The notes under the pieces: model-generated | The model's input: only the letters and a program-made list of their open reading frames with translations | Databases searched by the model: none | Told to the model about the DNA's origin: nothing | Shown: piece after piece, positions 1-12,084 of the stretch | How the letters are laid out: every line of letters starts with the position of its first letter | Numbering within the stretch: the stretch's first letter is position 1 | Program-made: the position numbers and the translations under genes | Assembly (NCBI RefSeq): GCF_028769735.1 | Contig: NC_088172.1 | Span: 94,006,951 to 94,070,950 of the forward strand | Reading direction: 5' to 3' | From: Zonotrichia leucophrys gambelii | Lineage: Eukaryota; Chordata; Aves; Passeriformes; Passerellidae | Length of the DNA stretch: 64,000 bases

Positions 1-1394
1 GCAGTGACATTCAATAGCTGTTATCAGCTGATGTCTCCCCAGAGGGAGGGGTGGTTGTGGAAGAGATAAAGCAAACTGCCCACTTAACAGGAGACAACTG
101 CCATACAGATGGCAAATAGAATACATCTTGCCTTGTAATCTGGGACAATCTGCCACTTTTTGACCTTCAGGGCCTCATTTGACTGCTAATCTCCACAAAT
201 TTGAGGATATTCATCCCACCAGCCTCCCCTGGGTGAGATGTTGAATAAAGCCTGCCTCACATCCAGTTTCTGACAGAACTGGCATTGACCCTTCTCTGTC
301 CTGAAAATGATAGTTTTGCTTTTCCTTTTTGCTTCCTAGCCCATTATCAGATTTCAAACCATAAAAGCACCTCTCCTCCAACCCCATGGAAACCTAATAT
401 TTTTAATACCTTTTCACAAGGAGCCTCGTCAAAGGCTTTTTGAAAACCCAAGCATATAATGTCTACTCACAATCTTTCCTGTAATTCACAAAATCTTCCT
501 TATCCTTGTAAGTCATCAACACACAGGGTTACCACAGGAGAACTAAGTCCACTTGGTTTCAGAATTACAGAATTACAATACAAATTAAGTTGTATATTTT
601 AATTTCTCTGTTCAACTGTGCAAGGAATACTCCTGGTTCCCTTCCCACATGATGCACCTGCAAGCAGAAGGTGAGTGACAGAGCCTCATTTGTGTATTGG
701 CAGCTCAGAGATTTTCTAAAATGAGACCTAAAGAGGCAAATACGTTATTTTTTAAATAAAGAAGTGTAACAACAAAAAAAAAATTAAATACAAATGTATA
801 AATGTATGGAGTTTAAGGGTGATTATTTAAAGTCTGGGGTTTCATCCTGATCAAAAGAGAAAGTAACAATGATTTGAGGTCAAACAAAACTGTTTTGAAA
901 TCAAATACTATAATTTTGTTAGATTTTAATACACTTTCATACCATCTTAAATAGTTAACTTCAAGGCAAAGCATTATTTTAAAATGAAAAATCACACACT
1001 TCATTAAAATATATTTTATTAAAATAAACTTTTAAAAATTTTAGGAAGTTTTCTGTATTTGTTGATGAAGCTTACTGGCCAAATTCTGGTCTGGATTTAC
1101 AAATAATTCCAGTTGATCCAAAAGTGCATTATCAGCAAATTAATTTTTTGTATGAAAAAATTCAGCAAACTTTATACACAGATCTCCCTGTTCGTAATCA
1201 CAAACAAAATCACAAACAAAACCACAGTACCATGTGTTCTGACTGAATATCAAAGTTCCAATTCATGCACAGAGAAGCCCAGTTTGAAAGCAATTCACAC
1301 TTCTTCCTCTCCAAATTGCATGAAGTCAGACTTTCAAAGTGCTCCTCTCACACCCTCGCTGACCCCTTGCTGATGCTGATCCGTGGCACAAAAC
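1..1394. other. Intergenic sequence, no gene recognised
   Basis: AT-rich sequence without a convincing exon. Open frames are short, lack splice-site support and match no protein I know. The stretch at about 720-1050 is especially A/T rich. No repeat family is recognised here. Confidence 0.6.
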
Positions 1395-1828
1395 TGAGCC
1401 AAGGCGGTGATTTGGGGGGTGATTTGATGCCCAGGGGGCTGGAGACAGACTGATAGAGATGGGCTTGTTCAGCCTGCAGAAGAGAAGCTCTGGGGGGACC
1501 TCAGAGCACATTCCAGTACCTAAAGGGGGCTACAGGAGAGCTGGAGAGGGACTTTTCACAAGGACATGGGTGACAATACAAGGGGAATGGCTTCAAAGGG
1601 AAAGAGAGGAGGTTTGGGTTAGATATGAGGGGAAATTTTTTACTTTCAGGGTGGTGAGGCACTGGGTGCCCAGGGAAGCTGTGGATGCTCCTTCCCTGGA
1701 AGGGTTCAGGGCCAGGTTGGATGGGGGTCTGAGCAAACTGGTGGAAGGTGCCTCTGTCCAGGGCAGGGAGGTTGGAACTGGGTGATCTTGAAGGTTCCTT
1801 CCAACCCAAACCACTCTATCATTCTATG
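1395..1828 (+). repeat. CR1 LINE, 3' end fragment
   Basis: The + strand carries the C-terminal part of the CR1 ORF2 reading frame: a stretch like GLFSLQKRSS near 1462, then RVVRHWVPREAVDAPSLEGF at about 1650-1712, followed by a short 3' UTR. It ends in the usual CR1 tail, 'ccttccaacccaaacca' plus 'ctatcattctatg' (about 1797-1828). The frame is degenerate and 5'-truncated, so this is a dead copy. Family identity comes from remembered CR1 protein sequence; the left edge is approximate. Confidence 0.85.
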
Positions 1829-3379
1829 GATTTGAAGTAATTAATTTTTAGATGTCAGTCTGTGGGAATCTATAAACTACGAGTGTAACATCAATCCTCT
1901 CAAAAGCCAGACCTGTTTTGTGCCATAACTCTTTTCCTGTCCTTAAATCTGAAAATCCCTGAAGCGTCAGCTCATACTACATCTAAATTTTGAAAATTCT
2001 TACTTCTAACATCTTTGAAACCCAAGTTCCAAGAGGTTACCATCGATACTCAAATCAAAAAGTCAATCAGAAAGAGGGATTTGCAGAGGGTGTAAGTGTG
2101 GTATGAAATCCCAATCAACTATGTATGAATCACTCTTTCAGAAGACAAATGCAGGTACTTAGTGATCTAACCACATGCCTAAGGGAAATTTACATGCCAG
2201 TGATGTACTCTCCAGAATTTAATAAGCCATATGCATCATTAATGTGCTACTTAGCAAACTTAGGGGATAGAATTTCTCAGTCAGGCAGAATTTTTCTTAG
2301 CTTCATTTTTCCTGTTACCTCAAACTACAATCCAAAAAGAACAATCATCTAACATTTTTACTTAATAAAATTTCATTTAAAAACATTTTTACTGTTGGTA
2401 GGGGAGCTCTTGTTCATCACCCAGCAATTTGGGGATATATTGAACAGTACAGATATTAACTGGCTTCCTTTTACCAACAGCAAAAAGACTGGGGAAAGTG
2501 GGGACAAAAAGTTAAGGGTGTCAAATTTGTAAGCAGGGGGAAAAAGACCATTTCAGCATAGAAAAACTGAAAGGCATTTAGAAGAACCCACTACTGACTG
2601 CGCTTACTGGCAGGATTTGAAAACACCACAAGAGGGATGCTCCCCCTGTGAACTTCTTTACAGTACTATGTAAACTTGGAATTTTCCTAAAAAAGATTAC
2701 AAAAATCTGCAATATTACAGTTTTGGCTTGACTCATATTTTTTTTCTTTTTTTAACAAAACTCTGGAAGAGGGGGAATATTGAGCAATCAGGCTAGCCAG
2801 TAGTCTCAATGTGTTATACAGGGATATGAGAAAACACGGTTTATAATATCATGCAAAGGATGGAAAAAATGTCTATATTTTTTTCCAAATTCTTTCAATT
2901 TTTTTAGTATTTTTTGATTCCTAAATGTCTTTAGAAGTCCAGCTCTTGGGCAATAATAATAATAGTAATAAAAAATATCACTGAAGACTTACAGGATGAG
3001 TTGGGGATGGTGATGGTGTGGCTCCCTCTGCTGCAGTATCCTGGATGGTGTTGTTGGTCCCTGGCTTGGCTGTGAGAGAACAGAAGCAATCCTTCTAAAT
3101 AAAAACAAACAGACCAAAGACCACCCCAGCAGACTTTTGCTTGCTCAGAAATGGCTTTATGATTCTCTGGAACAATCACAAAGACTCATTTCAGGCAGGA
3201 AGATACAGAGACTGCTTAAAAGAGATTCAGGTGCAGCTGGAGCCTTGCAGCTCCTTTTGAGGCAGGGAGATACCTTAAGGAGAGATGGGGTATTCCTCCA
3301 GAATCATGTCTTAAAATTCCTTTCCCTCCTGCTTCCACTGATTACTCTTCTCTTTCTTCAACTAATTTTCTTTTTCTCT

Positions 3380-3416
3380 CATATGTCCTGATTCTTCTAA
3401 AGAATCAGGACATATG
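3380..3416. repeat. Perfect 17-bp hairpin
   Basis: The arm 'catatgtcctgattctt' (3380-3396) is followed by a 3-base loop (cta) and its exact reverse complement (3400-3416). It is followed by a GT-rich stretch and a 14-base C run. No flanking duplication or known element was recognised. Confidence 0.9.
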
Positions 3417-3434
3417 TTGTGTGTGTTGGAGTTT

Positions 3435-3448
3435 CCCCCCCCCCCCCC
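3435..3448 (+). repeat. Poly-C run
   Basis: Fourteen consecutive C, just after the hairpin at 3380-3416. Homopolymer length may be inaccurate in an assembly. Confidence 0.9.
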
Positions 3449-6400
3449 TCACTTAAAGTTTATTCTTTTTGATCTTTTTGTCTCAGCACTTCTTTATATG
3501 GCAAAATGCTTGGAAAGGAGTTGTTGCCTTTTTCTGACAATAGCATAGACCATTGCCACAAAATCCTTGAAGTGGAGAAAAATGCACTGGCAACCCAAAA
3601 AGAAACAGGTCCAGCATCCTGATGCTGCATTGTAACAGCACACCAACACCATGAAAATTGAGCATTAACCACATTCTTCCACCCACACAAGCATGGGAGG
3701 AAGGATGCTGGGGCAGATCTGTGCTTCTCCATGTGCCACATCTCCGTGTGGTCAGTGTGACATCAGTGTGACATCCCTGGTGTCACCTCCCTGTCCTGCA
3801 CAAAGCTGGGCTGCTCTCAGTCAGTCAGGTAGAAGCAGGAGACTGAGGATTGGGGGCTGCATTTAGAACTGATGTAGGGAATGGATGAATGGCAATGGGC
3901 GCTCACTTCAGGCAGGTCTGCTTGAAATGAAGCAGTAAATTCAGATGTGCTTTGCAGGCCCCTGGAGTGGCTGCAGTGCTTGCACAGGAGCTCAGTGCTT
4001 GGTGTCTCTGCTGCAGCAGTGATGCTGTGCAGGTGCTGCTGCTCTGATCACTGTCAGTGAACATCTGTGACTGGGGCTGGCATCTGCGTGTGGGGAGGAA
4101 ATAACTGGCAGTGGAGCTGCTCACCTCCACGTGAAGCAGGTGCAGAAGGTAACAACCATCCAGCTGGTGCATGGCTCTGAGCACTGAGCTCCTGTTCCCT
4201 TTCCAGCCCCCCAGGCAGCCCCATCAGAAGATGGACAGCTGCTTCCTGAGGCTCCCCCTGCCTACAGGCCCTTTCCATGGATCAGTGGAGAGTTAATGGA
4301 AACAGGCTCTCCTTTGTCCACTCCTGGGAAGTTGATCCCTTTTTGGGAAAGAGAGCTTTCTGAATTTACCATCACGTGTCTGTGTGCACAGACACTAACC
4401 CATACTCCAGAAGGGAGCAGGACTGTCCTGTTGTGCACTGCCAGCTGCACAGTTGCAAGTCTCACTTTGTTTTTCTTTTTCCATTTCACAATTCACAACA
4501 GATGACACCTTCACTGAAACCTTGGTTTTAAAATCCCCAGGATTACGTGAGAATTTATTTGAAAGGAAGGCAAGTTCTTTGCTTTCATTTTTCCAGGGAA
4601 ATATTTGAAAATTAGACCACTCAGTGCCTTGGATTGAAAAATCACCAGGCAAATTTAAAAGTTCATTATATTTTAAAGACTTGTTATTTTTTAATGCCCA
4701 GAGTTGGCAATGTAGCATAAGTCTGTTGTCAGCTCACAGATTTTACCTAAATTAGATACTAAAGGACTTCAGCAGTCCTTACAAAAAAAAAAATATGGGG
4801 CCATCTGTTACCAAAGAGTTTCTTCTGAAATTACAAATCTCCATTGCAAGTGCTGCCCAGCTGTAATTGGCTGTGAGGTGAGTAAGCCACCACCTGAGGG
4901 CAGAGAAAAAGACAGTGAACTAAAACTTCATCCAGAAAATGATCAGATTTTACTGCATCTATTTAGCCATTTTTCCAACACAAAATGCTTCAAACTGATG
5001 AAATGCATTTTCCATGCACAGGAAATAGACATGTAAAAATATATGCATTAAAAAGTACCAATTCAATGAGCTTGTTTAAGTGTGAAACAGGATTTTCTCT
5101 AAGGGACCCTGTGTTAAGATTTAAGGAAGAATGTAGGAGGAGACAGCAGATGCTCAGAGATAAGTGAAAAGGATTTAGGTGTACTTCTATTAATACAAAA
5201 CCTGCACTGAATTATTACTATGAACACAGGATGTTCCAGCCATGTGGTAACAGACAAGTCAAGCAGTGATGTGGGAGTCTTCCGGCTGAAGCTGCCTTCC
5301 TGAAACCAGGAATAAAGGAGAATGTGTCAAACAGAAAACCATTAAATGTGAAGCTGAAAAAAAATTAGTAATGAAAAGGAAGTGTGTAAAAATGAGGCCT
5401 TGTTTCCTGGTAACCCTGTGGAAAAGTCAAATTTAGTGATAGAGATTGTACCTTAAATTATGCATGAATTAATGTCACAGCTATGAGTTTTAACTGCTGA
5501 AGTTCAGGCAGCACTGACAGCAGCAGACTTGCCATGCAAGTAGTGTAACCTCAAATTTGTGAAAAGGGGAAATATAGATATTTGCTGTCTGGCACAGAGA
5601 CACGAACTCCCATTTCTGATGAAAATCACAGTTCACAGGTTATGGAGTCCCATAGACAAGATACTTGTCATTCATGGCTGCAGCAGTACTGCTCACAGAG
5701 AGATAATTATCCCACTACAATTCAGCAAAAACATCTAAAACCCTGCAATTTTTTTTAAGAACTATATACTTTGTATGTTTTTGGTGCCTGTGTTATACGT
5801 AGAAGGAGCAGAGGTGGTGGCCATCATTTTCTAACACCCAGCCGTGCTGGGTGATGCGCGCCAGGGTTGATTGGAGTGGGTTTTGCAGAGCAGAGCAGGA
5901 AGCCCATGGGAACTATGGGGACTGCTCCTTGATAAGGAACAGTGCCAGCAGGGTCATCCATGCAGTGTTTGAGGGCTGAGCAGCCTGAGTGGGGTCTGGG
6001 TCACCCCCAGGGGCTGCCTGAGCGCCAGCCTCAAGGGGAGCACGTGAGGACCAGCTGCACATCCTTCCCAAGATTTCACACATCAGGATACCTGCTCTGT
6101 CCTGGCAAAAAGCCTGGCATGTGTCTCTTCCAAATCCTCCACGGGAAATCAGACAAGAAAACACTGCAGTGATCCTAAAAATTAAGCTTCAAATAACCTT
6201 TTTGCTCTGTGCATACCAGCAGGGCTGCACGTGTCAGTGCAGAGTTCCATGGTAATACAAATGCCACAGATCATGACTGGATTGCTGGATTTATCAGGCA
6301 GTTAAAGGAAGGGGTGGAGGAGGACACCTTTTCATAATAGCTTATTTTAAATATCAATCAATCTCAGAGGTTTTAATTAAAATAGAAACTTGCTTGGGAA

Positions 6401-9400
6401 AGAAAATAACTTTTAGAGCTGACCGATCCTGAGAAAGGATTAGTGTATTTGGCACTGTCCCTAATTTGTCCCTAAGTGAAATGAATTCAGTTTTAAATTC
6501 TCTGCCTCTCCAAGGTGTGGATGCCAGCTGCACAAATAGATCCAGCAATTCTGTACTGTAGGTAAAATTGTCCCCATGTCACTCCTTGCCTCACTGCTTC
6601 CCCAGCCTGCTTAATTGCCATATCATGAAACAGCTGCCATCCAGCTACACCTCATGTCATTTTATTTTCTTTTTACCACTATAGTAGGAGATTACAAAAC
6701 TGATTGCAGGTTGTAATAGAACTTACTATGTACCAAAACAATCATACCAGCAACTGTTTTCAATAATAATTATTAGGGGCCCACTAGAAGTGTCAGCTTT
6801 AGTATTTGGTGCTTTGATATTTTTCCAAATATTAAAGCAGTATTAAAAAATAATGAACTGGACTTTAAAGTTAAATGTGGAGGTATTTGTCTGCAGGGCC
6901 TGCTGCTGTTTCTGTTCATTTATGGTGGTCAAAACTTTGTGAAAAGTAAGAGGGGAATGAGGACAGATTGACAACCACCTACAGATCAACACCTTGCAGC
7001 ATAACATTGTCCTCATGTCTGTGAACAGCAGCTGGGTGGAGAATGTAACATTATCCTGCATGGCTTCCTTCTCAATGAGAAAGGAAAGAAAAGCAGCTCC
7101 AAGTGGTGCTCTTGGCAGGGACTGGAGAAGCTTGTAGAGAAAAGAGTTACAGGAAAAATAAAATCATGGGAAACCTTGTGTCTGTAGCATGTGAAGAGAG
7201 ATATGGTGTATGCAGCAAATAAAAGGGGCAACCACAGAGGGAATCCTGCACTTGTGAGGGGTGGAAAAAATGATATGGACAGGAGCAAGTGAAGTGACTC
7301 ATAGAGCACTGCTGTCACCGTGATTTTTTAAGATTTCCTAAGCCTCCTGATGTTTACATTCTTGTAGCAAACTTTCTCACACACTTTCTGGAAAAAACTT
7401 ATTGTTTTGCATTCTTTTATGGAGGAGGAGAAATTTGATGGGCTGCTGGTTTGTCCAGTGTCATTGGAGAGGTGGCACTGTAACCCTCCGACCCACTGAG
7501 AATTTTGGAAAACTATAAATGTTGGAATCAGAAAATAAACTTCCCTTTTCTTCACCTTGAGAGCAGTGGTGTGTGCACTTATGTTTTTTCATGTCCTAGA
7601 GCAACACACTGCCATGTACAGGAAGGAGAGCAGATTTACCATCATGGGGATGAGCAAGAGGAAAGCCCTGGTGATTCCATGGTGAGCTCTCAGCCTCTTC
7701 TTTTCCCCTGGTTTATATTATATTATTTATATATTTTTTATATTCTACCACACACCAGGGAAGGATCCCTGCTCTGCCTCGGGCCAAGCATGACTTGTTT
7801 CAAGGACAGGCCATTAGTGCCACCTCAGAGATCTCAAGCCCTGTCTCCTTGGAAGATTTGGTTTATGTGGCTTCTGAGCCCATCTGCTGAAAGATAATGT
7901 GATGGTGAGAACCAAACAGCATTAAAATAGCAGAGTTATAAAACAGAGTGAACTGCAGGTTAGAGAAATGGGTATTGAACCAGCTCCCCAGTGCACCTGC
8001 AAGCACAGTGAATTTCATGAAAACAAGCTCCTATTAAGCATTTGAAATCATGTTTTGAGCACCTCCGCCCTTCTGCCCTCTGTGCTGCTTTACAAGCACT
8101 AACCTGGCCATTGTGGGGAAAATTCATTTCTAGACTCACTTCAGTCAGTGAGCCCTTGACTGTCACAAGCTCAGTGAATGTATGCTTAAAAATGAAGTTA
8201 CATAAATACAAAGCTGCTAAAAAACCAGAAACTTCAAGAAAGAGACCTCTCAGAGCATCTGCACAAAGAAGTCTGCAATAAAGGGCTCAGAGTAGTAGTT
8301 CTAATGAGCTATTTATTTCCAGCAGGATGACTGGTTACCACTTCCTTCTAAAAGCATACTCATTCAGAAAAGGCTCACAGCTAAACTCTGTCTCTTGCTA
8401 GGAAAGCCAGTTATCACCTGAGGCCTGAGTCAGAGGATGGATCTCGTGTGGACAGGACTCCCTGGACACAGCAGTCCTCCAGTGTGAAACTCAGAGCATC
8501 AAGTGCCAGCAGGACAGGCCACCTCTCCCCATGTCACCTCACCCTTGTCCCAGCCTGCACCCGCATCAGAAAAACAACTTTTGGAACAGATTTCTCTCGA
8601 TCTAGTGCCAAAGTCACTTGGCAATAGATCAGCTCCACATAAGGAACAAACTTATAGATTTAAAAAGGAAATAAAGAAGCCTCTTCTTGCTTTTTTGCCA
8701 TGTTCTAATTAGTGGGAACCAGTCTCCCTTTGGCTCTCTGAGCAGGATCTGGCAGGGATGCAGGAGTGAAGCATTTCATGTGAGCATTCTAGTTCTCCAT
8801 CACCAGGCTGCTCCCCAGTTGCCTCTCTCATGCATCACCACTGCTGACAGGTGACAACTCTGAAGCAAGAGGACATCAGGAATGCAAGATACAAATAATT
8901 CATTTTTGCAACACTGATTTACTGATTCAGTGCTGGGAAAAAGTTTGGAACTTGTTTAACCCTACCCATCCAGCTCAAATTTATGTCCCCTGCCCTGATA
9001 GCTGCAAATATCTCATGGTACTTTATTAACAGACCACTGCCATTACCAGTCTTTGCAAACCTTTAAATCAAAACTCTTTGTTTTCCACAAGAAGTCATCT
9101 GATTTAAACAGGGATGGGCTCAGGGAAATTCAATGCCAGGTGCTCTACAGGTCAGACTGTTTGATTACAGCTGTTTTTTTCCTCTGGATTTGCAGCTATT
9201 TTTTCTTTTCAAATTGAAATTATCAAATTGTATCAGTGCAAAATCCACAAGTGTTCATACTGTTAATAGAAGCACAATAAAACAGAAGGCAGGAAACAGG
9301 ATAACTGTGGGTGGCTACTACACTTTGAAATAGCAGGAGCATCTTGAACCCAACAAAATCAGCAGATGAATGTTCCTGTTCTGTGGGAGCAGCATGGAAT

Positions 9401-10618
9401 CATGGAGAAGAGCTTGATCATCTTCAGCCCTGGCCCATTTTTATTTTGATTCCTGCTTTTTTTTTTCCCCCTTTCTAATTTTTTTTTAGGACATTCTATT
9501 ATTATGCACAGATCGATACCATACCACATGAAAAACATCCGAATTGGAGATGCAGTCTGTCTGCAGTTCTGGTTGAGAATTATTTTCACAGGTTATGTTT
9601 AGACTCTTCTTGAATTTTGAACTCCTGTTTCTGGTAGTTCTGCTGCATGCTGTTCCAACAGCTCTCATTTCACTTCCAATCTGCATCTATGAGAAGGCAC
9701 AATATAAGCAAAGCATCCTAAAATGTCATTTATTCTGAAAATCTTACAGTTCCATCTCTTCTTTTTGATGCTTTGTCATGTAAAAAAAAAATACATTTGA
9801 AAAGTTTTAGTCATACAGTGACATTAAAGGGACCCTAAATAAACATGCAGCTCTTACTTCATTTCTCACTGCTGTACAAGCTCTTCCTAAACTAGTACAA
9901 GGAATCTGCCTGTCTGCAGATATGTGAAAAAGCAAGCAAAGAAGAAATTAATCATCTCTGCTACTAAAATAAAGCTGGTTTCTCAGTCCAATTACAGGAC
10001 AATGAGTTACTGCATTAACAGTTTCTGATTTATGTGTGCTGGATGCTGACAAGTGGTAACTTAGTGCTGGGGAAAAAATGGCATTTTGAAACACCCTGCA
10101 TTTTTCCAGGCCTGTACAAAATGAATGTATTAGAATGTGTGATTTTTAGCAGCCTATCAGACTGATTATATTTAGGCCAGAATGACCTCAGTACTCATAA
10201 ACATTTTGTCATGGTCGTATTTTTCTAAAACTTAACATTTCCCCTGGTTGCCTTATTTGCAGCATTCACCTCATGCTTAAATTCTCCTTTGGGGCATCTT
10301 CTGGGGAAAGTCAGCATTGCCTTCAGACCTGTCTGTACCAGCATGATGAAACTGTGCCTGTGAATTGTTCCACCTCACAGTCTGAGGCTGGCCTGGCAGC
10401 CTCTGTCACCAAGGTAAGCCCTGCAAAGTGCTCAGGTTACCTCTGATCATCTCACCTCTGTGGAGACCAAAGCAGCTCAAGTCAGCCTCAGAGAAAGGAC
10501 ACACATTAATCAAATGAAGCAGTGGACTCCTCTTCCCACCCCCTAGAAGATATTTGTATGCCAGAGTAATTTCTTTTTTTTTTTTTTTTAAATAGTTACT
10601 AGGTGTTTGCTGTTAAAT

Positions 10619-10848
10619 CCCATGATCTTCGTCCACAGTCATTTGTTGTGCCAGAAATGAGAACAAAAGATAAACAAATTTTTTTGAGAAAGTGTGTTTA
10701 AAATAAAGGAGAAAAGTGAAAATCGTTACATTTGTCACAGTGGGACAACTGCAAAATATTGGGATAATATAATCTTAACAATTCAGTTCAAAATGAGAAA
10801 ATTCTACCTATAATAGCTAGGCCTTTGGGGATTTTTTTCCCTCACTTT
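10619..10848 (+). repeat. Left arm of ~230-bp inverted repeat
   Basis: Reads in the opposite sense to 11259-11486 along its whole length with scattered mismatches and small gaps (by eye close to 90% identical). Shared blocks include 'acctataatagctaggcctt' and 'gtgaaaatcgttacattt'. It could be the U3 part of an LTR, because the other arm is followed on its own strand by TATA-like and AATAAA motifs. The family is not identified. Confidence 0.85.
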
Positions 10849-11258
10849 AAGAGCTCTCTGTTAGCTCTGGAAGCAAATTTGTCACTCAGCCCAGCAGACA
10901 CATAAAGAGGGGTAGTGCACATAGCTGGTGCTTCAAACACCCACCAAAGTCAAATTTCCTAGACTGCTCTTGACACTAACTCTCACAGACAACACTCTCT
11001 TAGCAAAATTTCATCTGAAGAGCTTTCAAAAGTTTGATATCACCGTTTTTTTGCTTGCCTTGAGGATCCAACCTCTGCATGAGCAATGCTCCCTGCTGCT
11101 ATGCCTGGCTGCAGCCACTCCCCCTGGATTGACCCTGGATCTGATCCACACCCTCCCTGTCCTAACAGGACACAAAATGAACGATACTCACACTCTGAGA
11201 TGTCCAAGGCAAAAAAATAGGATGTTTATTTCCCAATTTCAATATTTATAGAATTCTA

Positions 11259-11486
11259 AAAAGTGAGGGAAAATATCCCAAAGGCCTAGCTATTATAGGT
11301 AGAATTTTCTCATTTTAAACTAAGCTGTTAAGATTTTATTATCCCAAGATTTTGCAGTTGTCCCACCGTGACAAATGTAACGATTTTCACTTTTCTTCTT
11401 TATTTTAAACACATTTTCTCAAAAAAATTGTGTATCTTTTGTTTTCATTTTTAGCACAAGAAATGACTGTGGACAAAGATGATGGG
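11259..11486 (-). repeat. Right arm of ~230-bp inverted repeat, possibly LTR U3
   Basis: Inverted copy of 10619-10848, separated by about 410 bases. On the minus strand it is followed by a 'tataaatatt' motif (about 11241-11251) and an AATAAA motif (about 11226-11231). That order (U3, TATA, poly(A) signal) fits an LTR reading leftward, ending at an undetermined point. No clear TG...CA ends or target duplication were found, so this is inference. Confidence 0.7.
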
Positions 11487-11607
11487 ACTGGAGGATGAAA
11501 TTGCTACCTCTCGAACCACTCTGGTCAAACCAACAGTCCATCAATTTTCTCTTCTTCCAGGAAGGAATGAAAACAATCATTATTTACATGAAAAATGGGT
11601 GAGAAAC

Positions 11608-11996
11608 TGTTGCAGGGCTTTGCAAGTGTTTCTCAGGGTGAGAGAGATAGACGAGAATCTTGACTTCATGATCAGAAGGCTGGATTTATTAATTTGTGAT
11701 ATATATTACATTATTATTATTATGCTAATAGGAATAGAGAGAAAGTTCAGAAGCTGCTAAGCTAAGAATAGCAAAGGAAGGAATAAACAAGGGAGCTCTC
11801 TGTGAATCTGTCCCAGAGAGCTTGGTCCCTGATTGGCCTTTAATTGTAAACATGGAACATGGGCAAATCACAGGTGCACCTGTTGCATTCCACAGCAGCA
11901 GATAACCATTGTTTACATTCTCTTTCTGGGGCCTCAGCCTTCCAGAAGAGGGAAAAATCCTAAAGAAAGGATTTTTACGAAAAGATGTCTGTGACA
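11608..11996 (-). mobile_element. Solo LTR of an endogenous retrovirus
   Basis: A 389-bp unit that starts TG and ends CA, flanked by a perfect 6-bp duplication 'agaaac' (11602-11607 and 11997-12002). On the minus strand an AATAAA (plus-strand tttatt, about 11684-11689) lies roughly 75 bases from the 3' end, which sets the orientation. No internal retroviral sequence is present, so it is a solo LTR left by recombination. Its interior resembles LTRs common in songbird genomes; a 6-bp duplication fits beta/ERVK-like elements. Confidence 0.85.
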
Positions 11997-12084
11997 AGAA
12001 ACTCCATTAGAAAAATGTAAACATCAGAAGGCTTAGAAGAACTTTAGAAGAACAGGGCAACCCTCCCCTTGTCTGGGGCTGCTG

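Larger units (their letters stand above)
1829..10618. other. Long intergenic stretch, no gene recognised
   Basis: About 8.8 kb without an exon I can support. Predicted frames are at most about 130 codons, are not conserved-looking, and are typical of chance. It includes the perfect hairpin at 3380-3416 followed by a poly-C run, and otherwise ordinary AT-rich intergenic DNA. In mammals KCNK12 lies upstream of MSH6, but no KCNK12-like exon was seen here. Confidence 0.55.

Noticed and set aside
1459..1785. 108-codon plus-strand frame
   Set aside because: It is the decayed end of CR1 ORF2, so it is annotated as a repeat and not as a gene.
7505..7897. 130-codon plus-strand frame
   Set aside because: Low-complexity, no known domain, no splice or promoter support; probably chance.
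10619..12002. Full-length endogenous retrovirus between the repeats
   Set aside because: No gag, pol or env-like frame lies between the units, and the LTR at 11608 has its own flanking duplication, so these are separate insertions.
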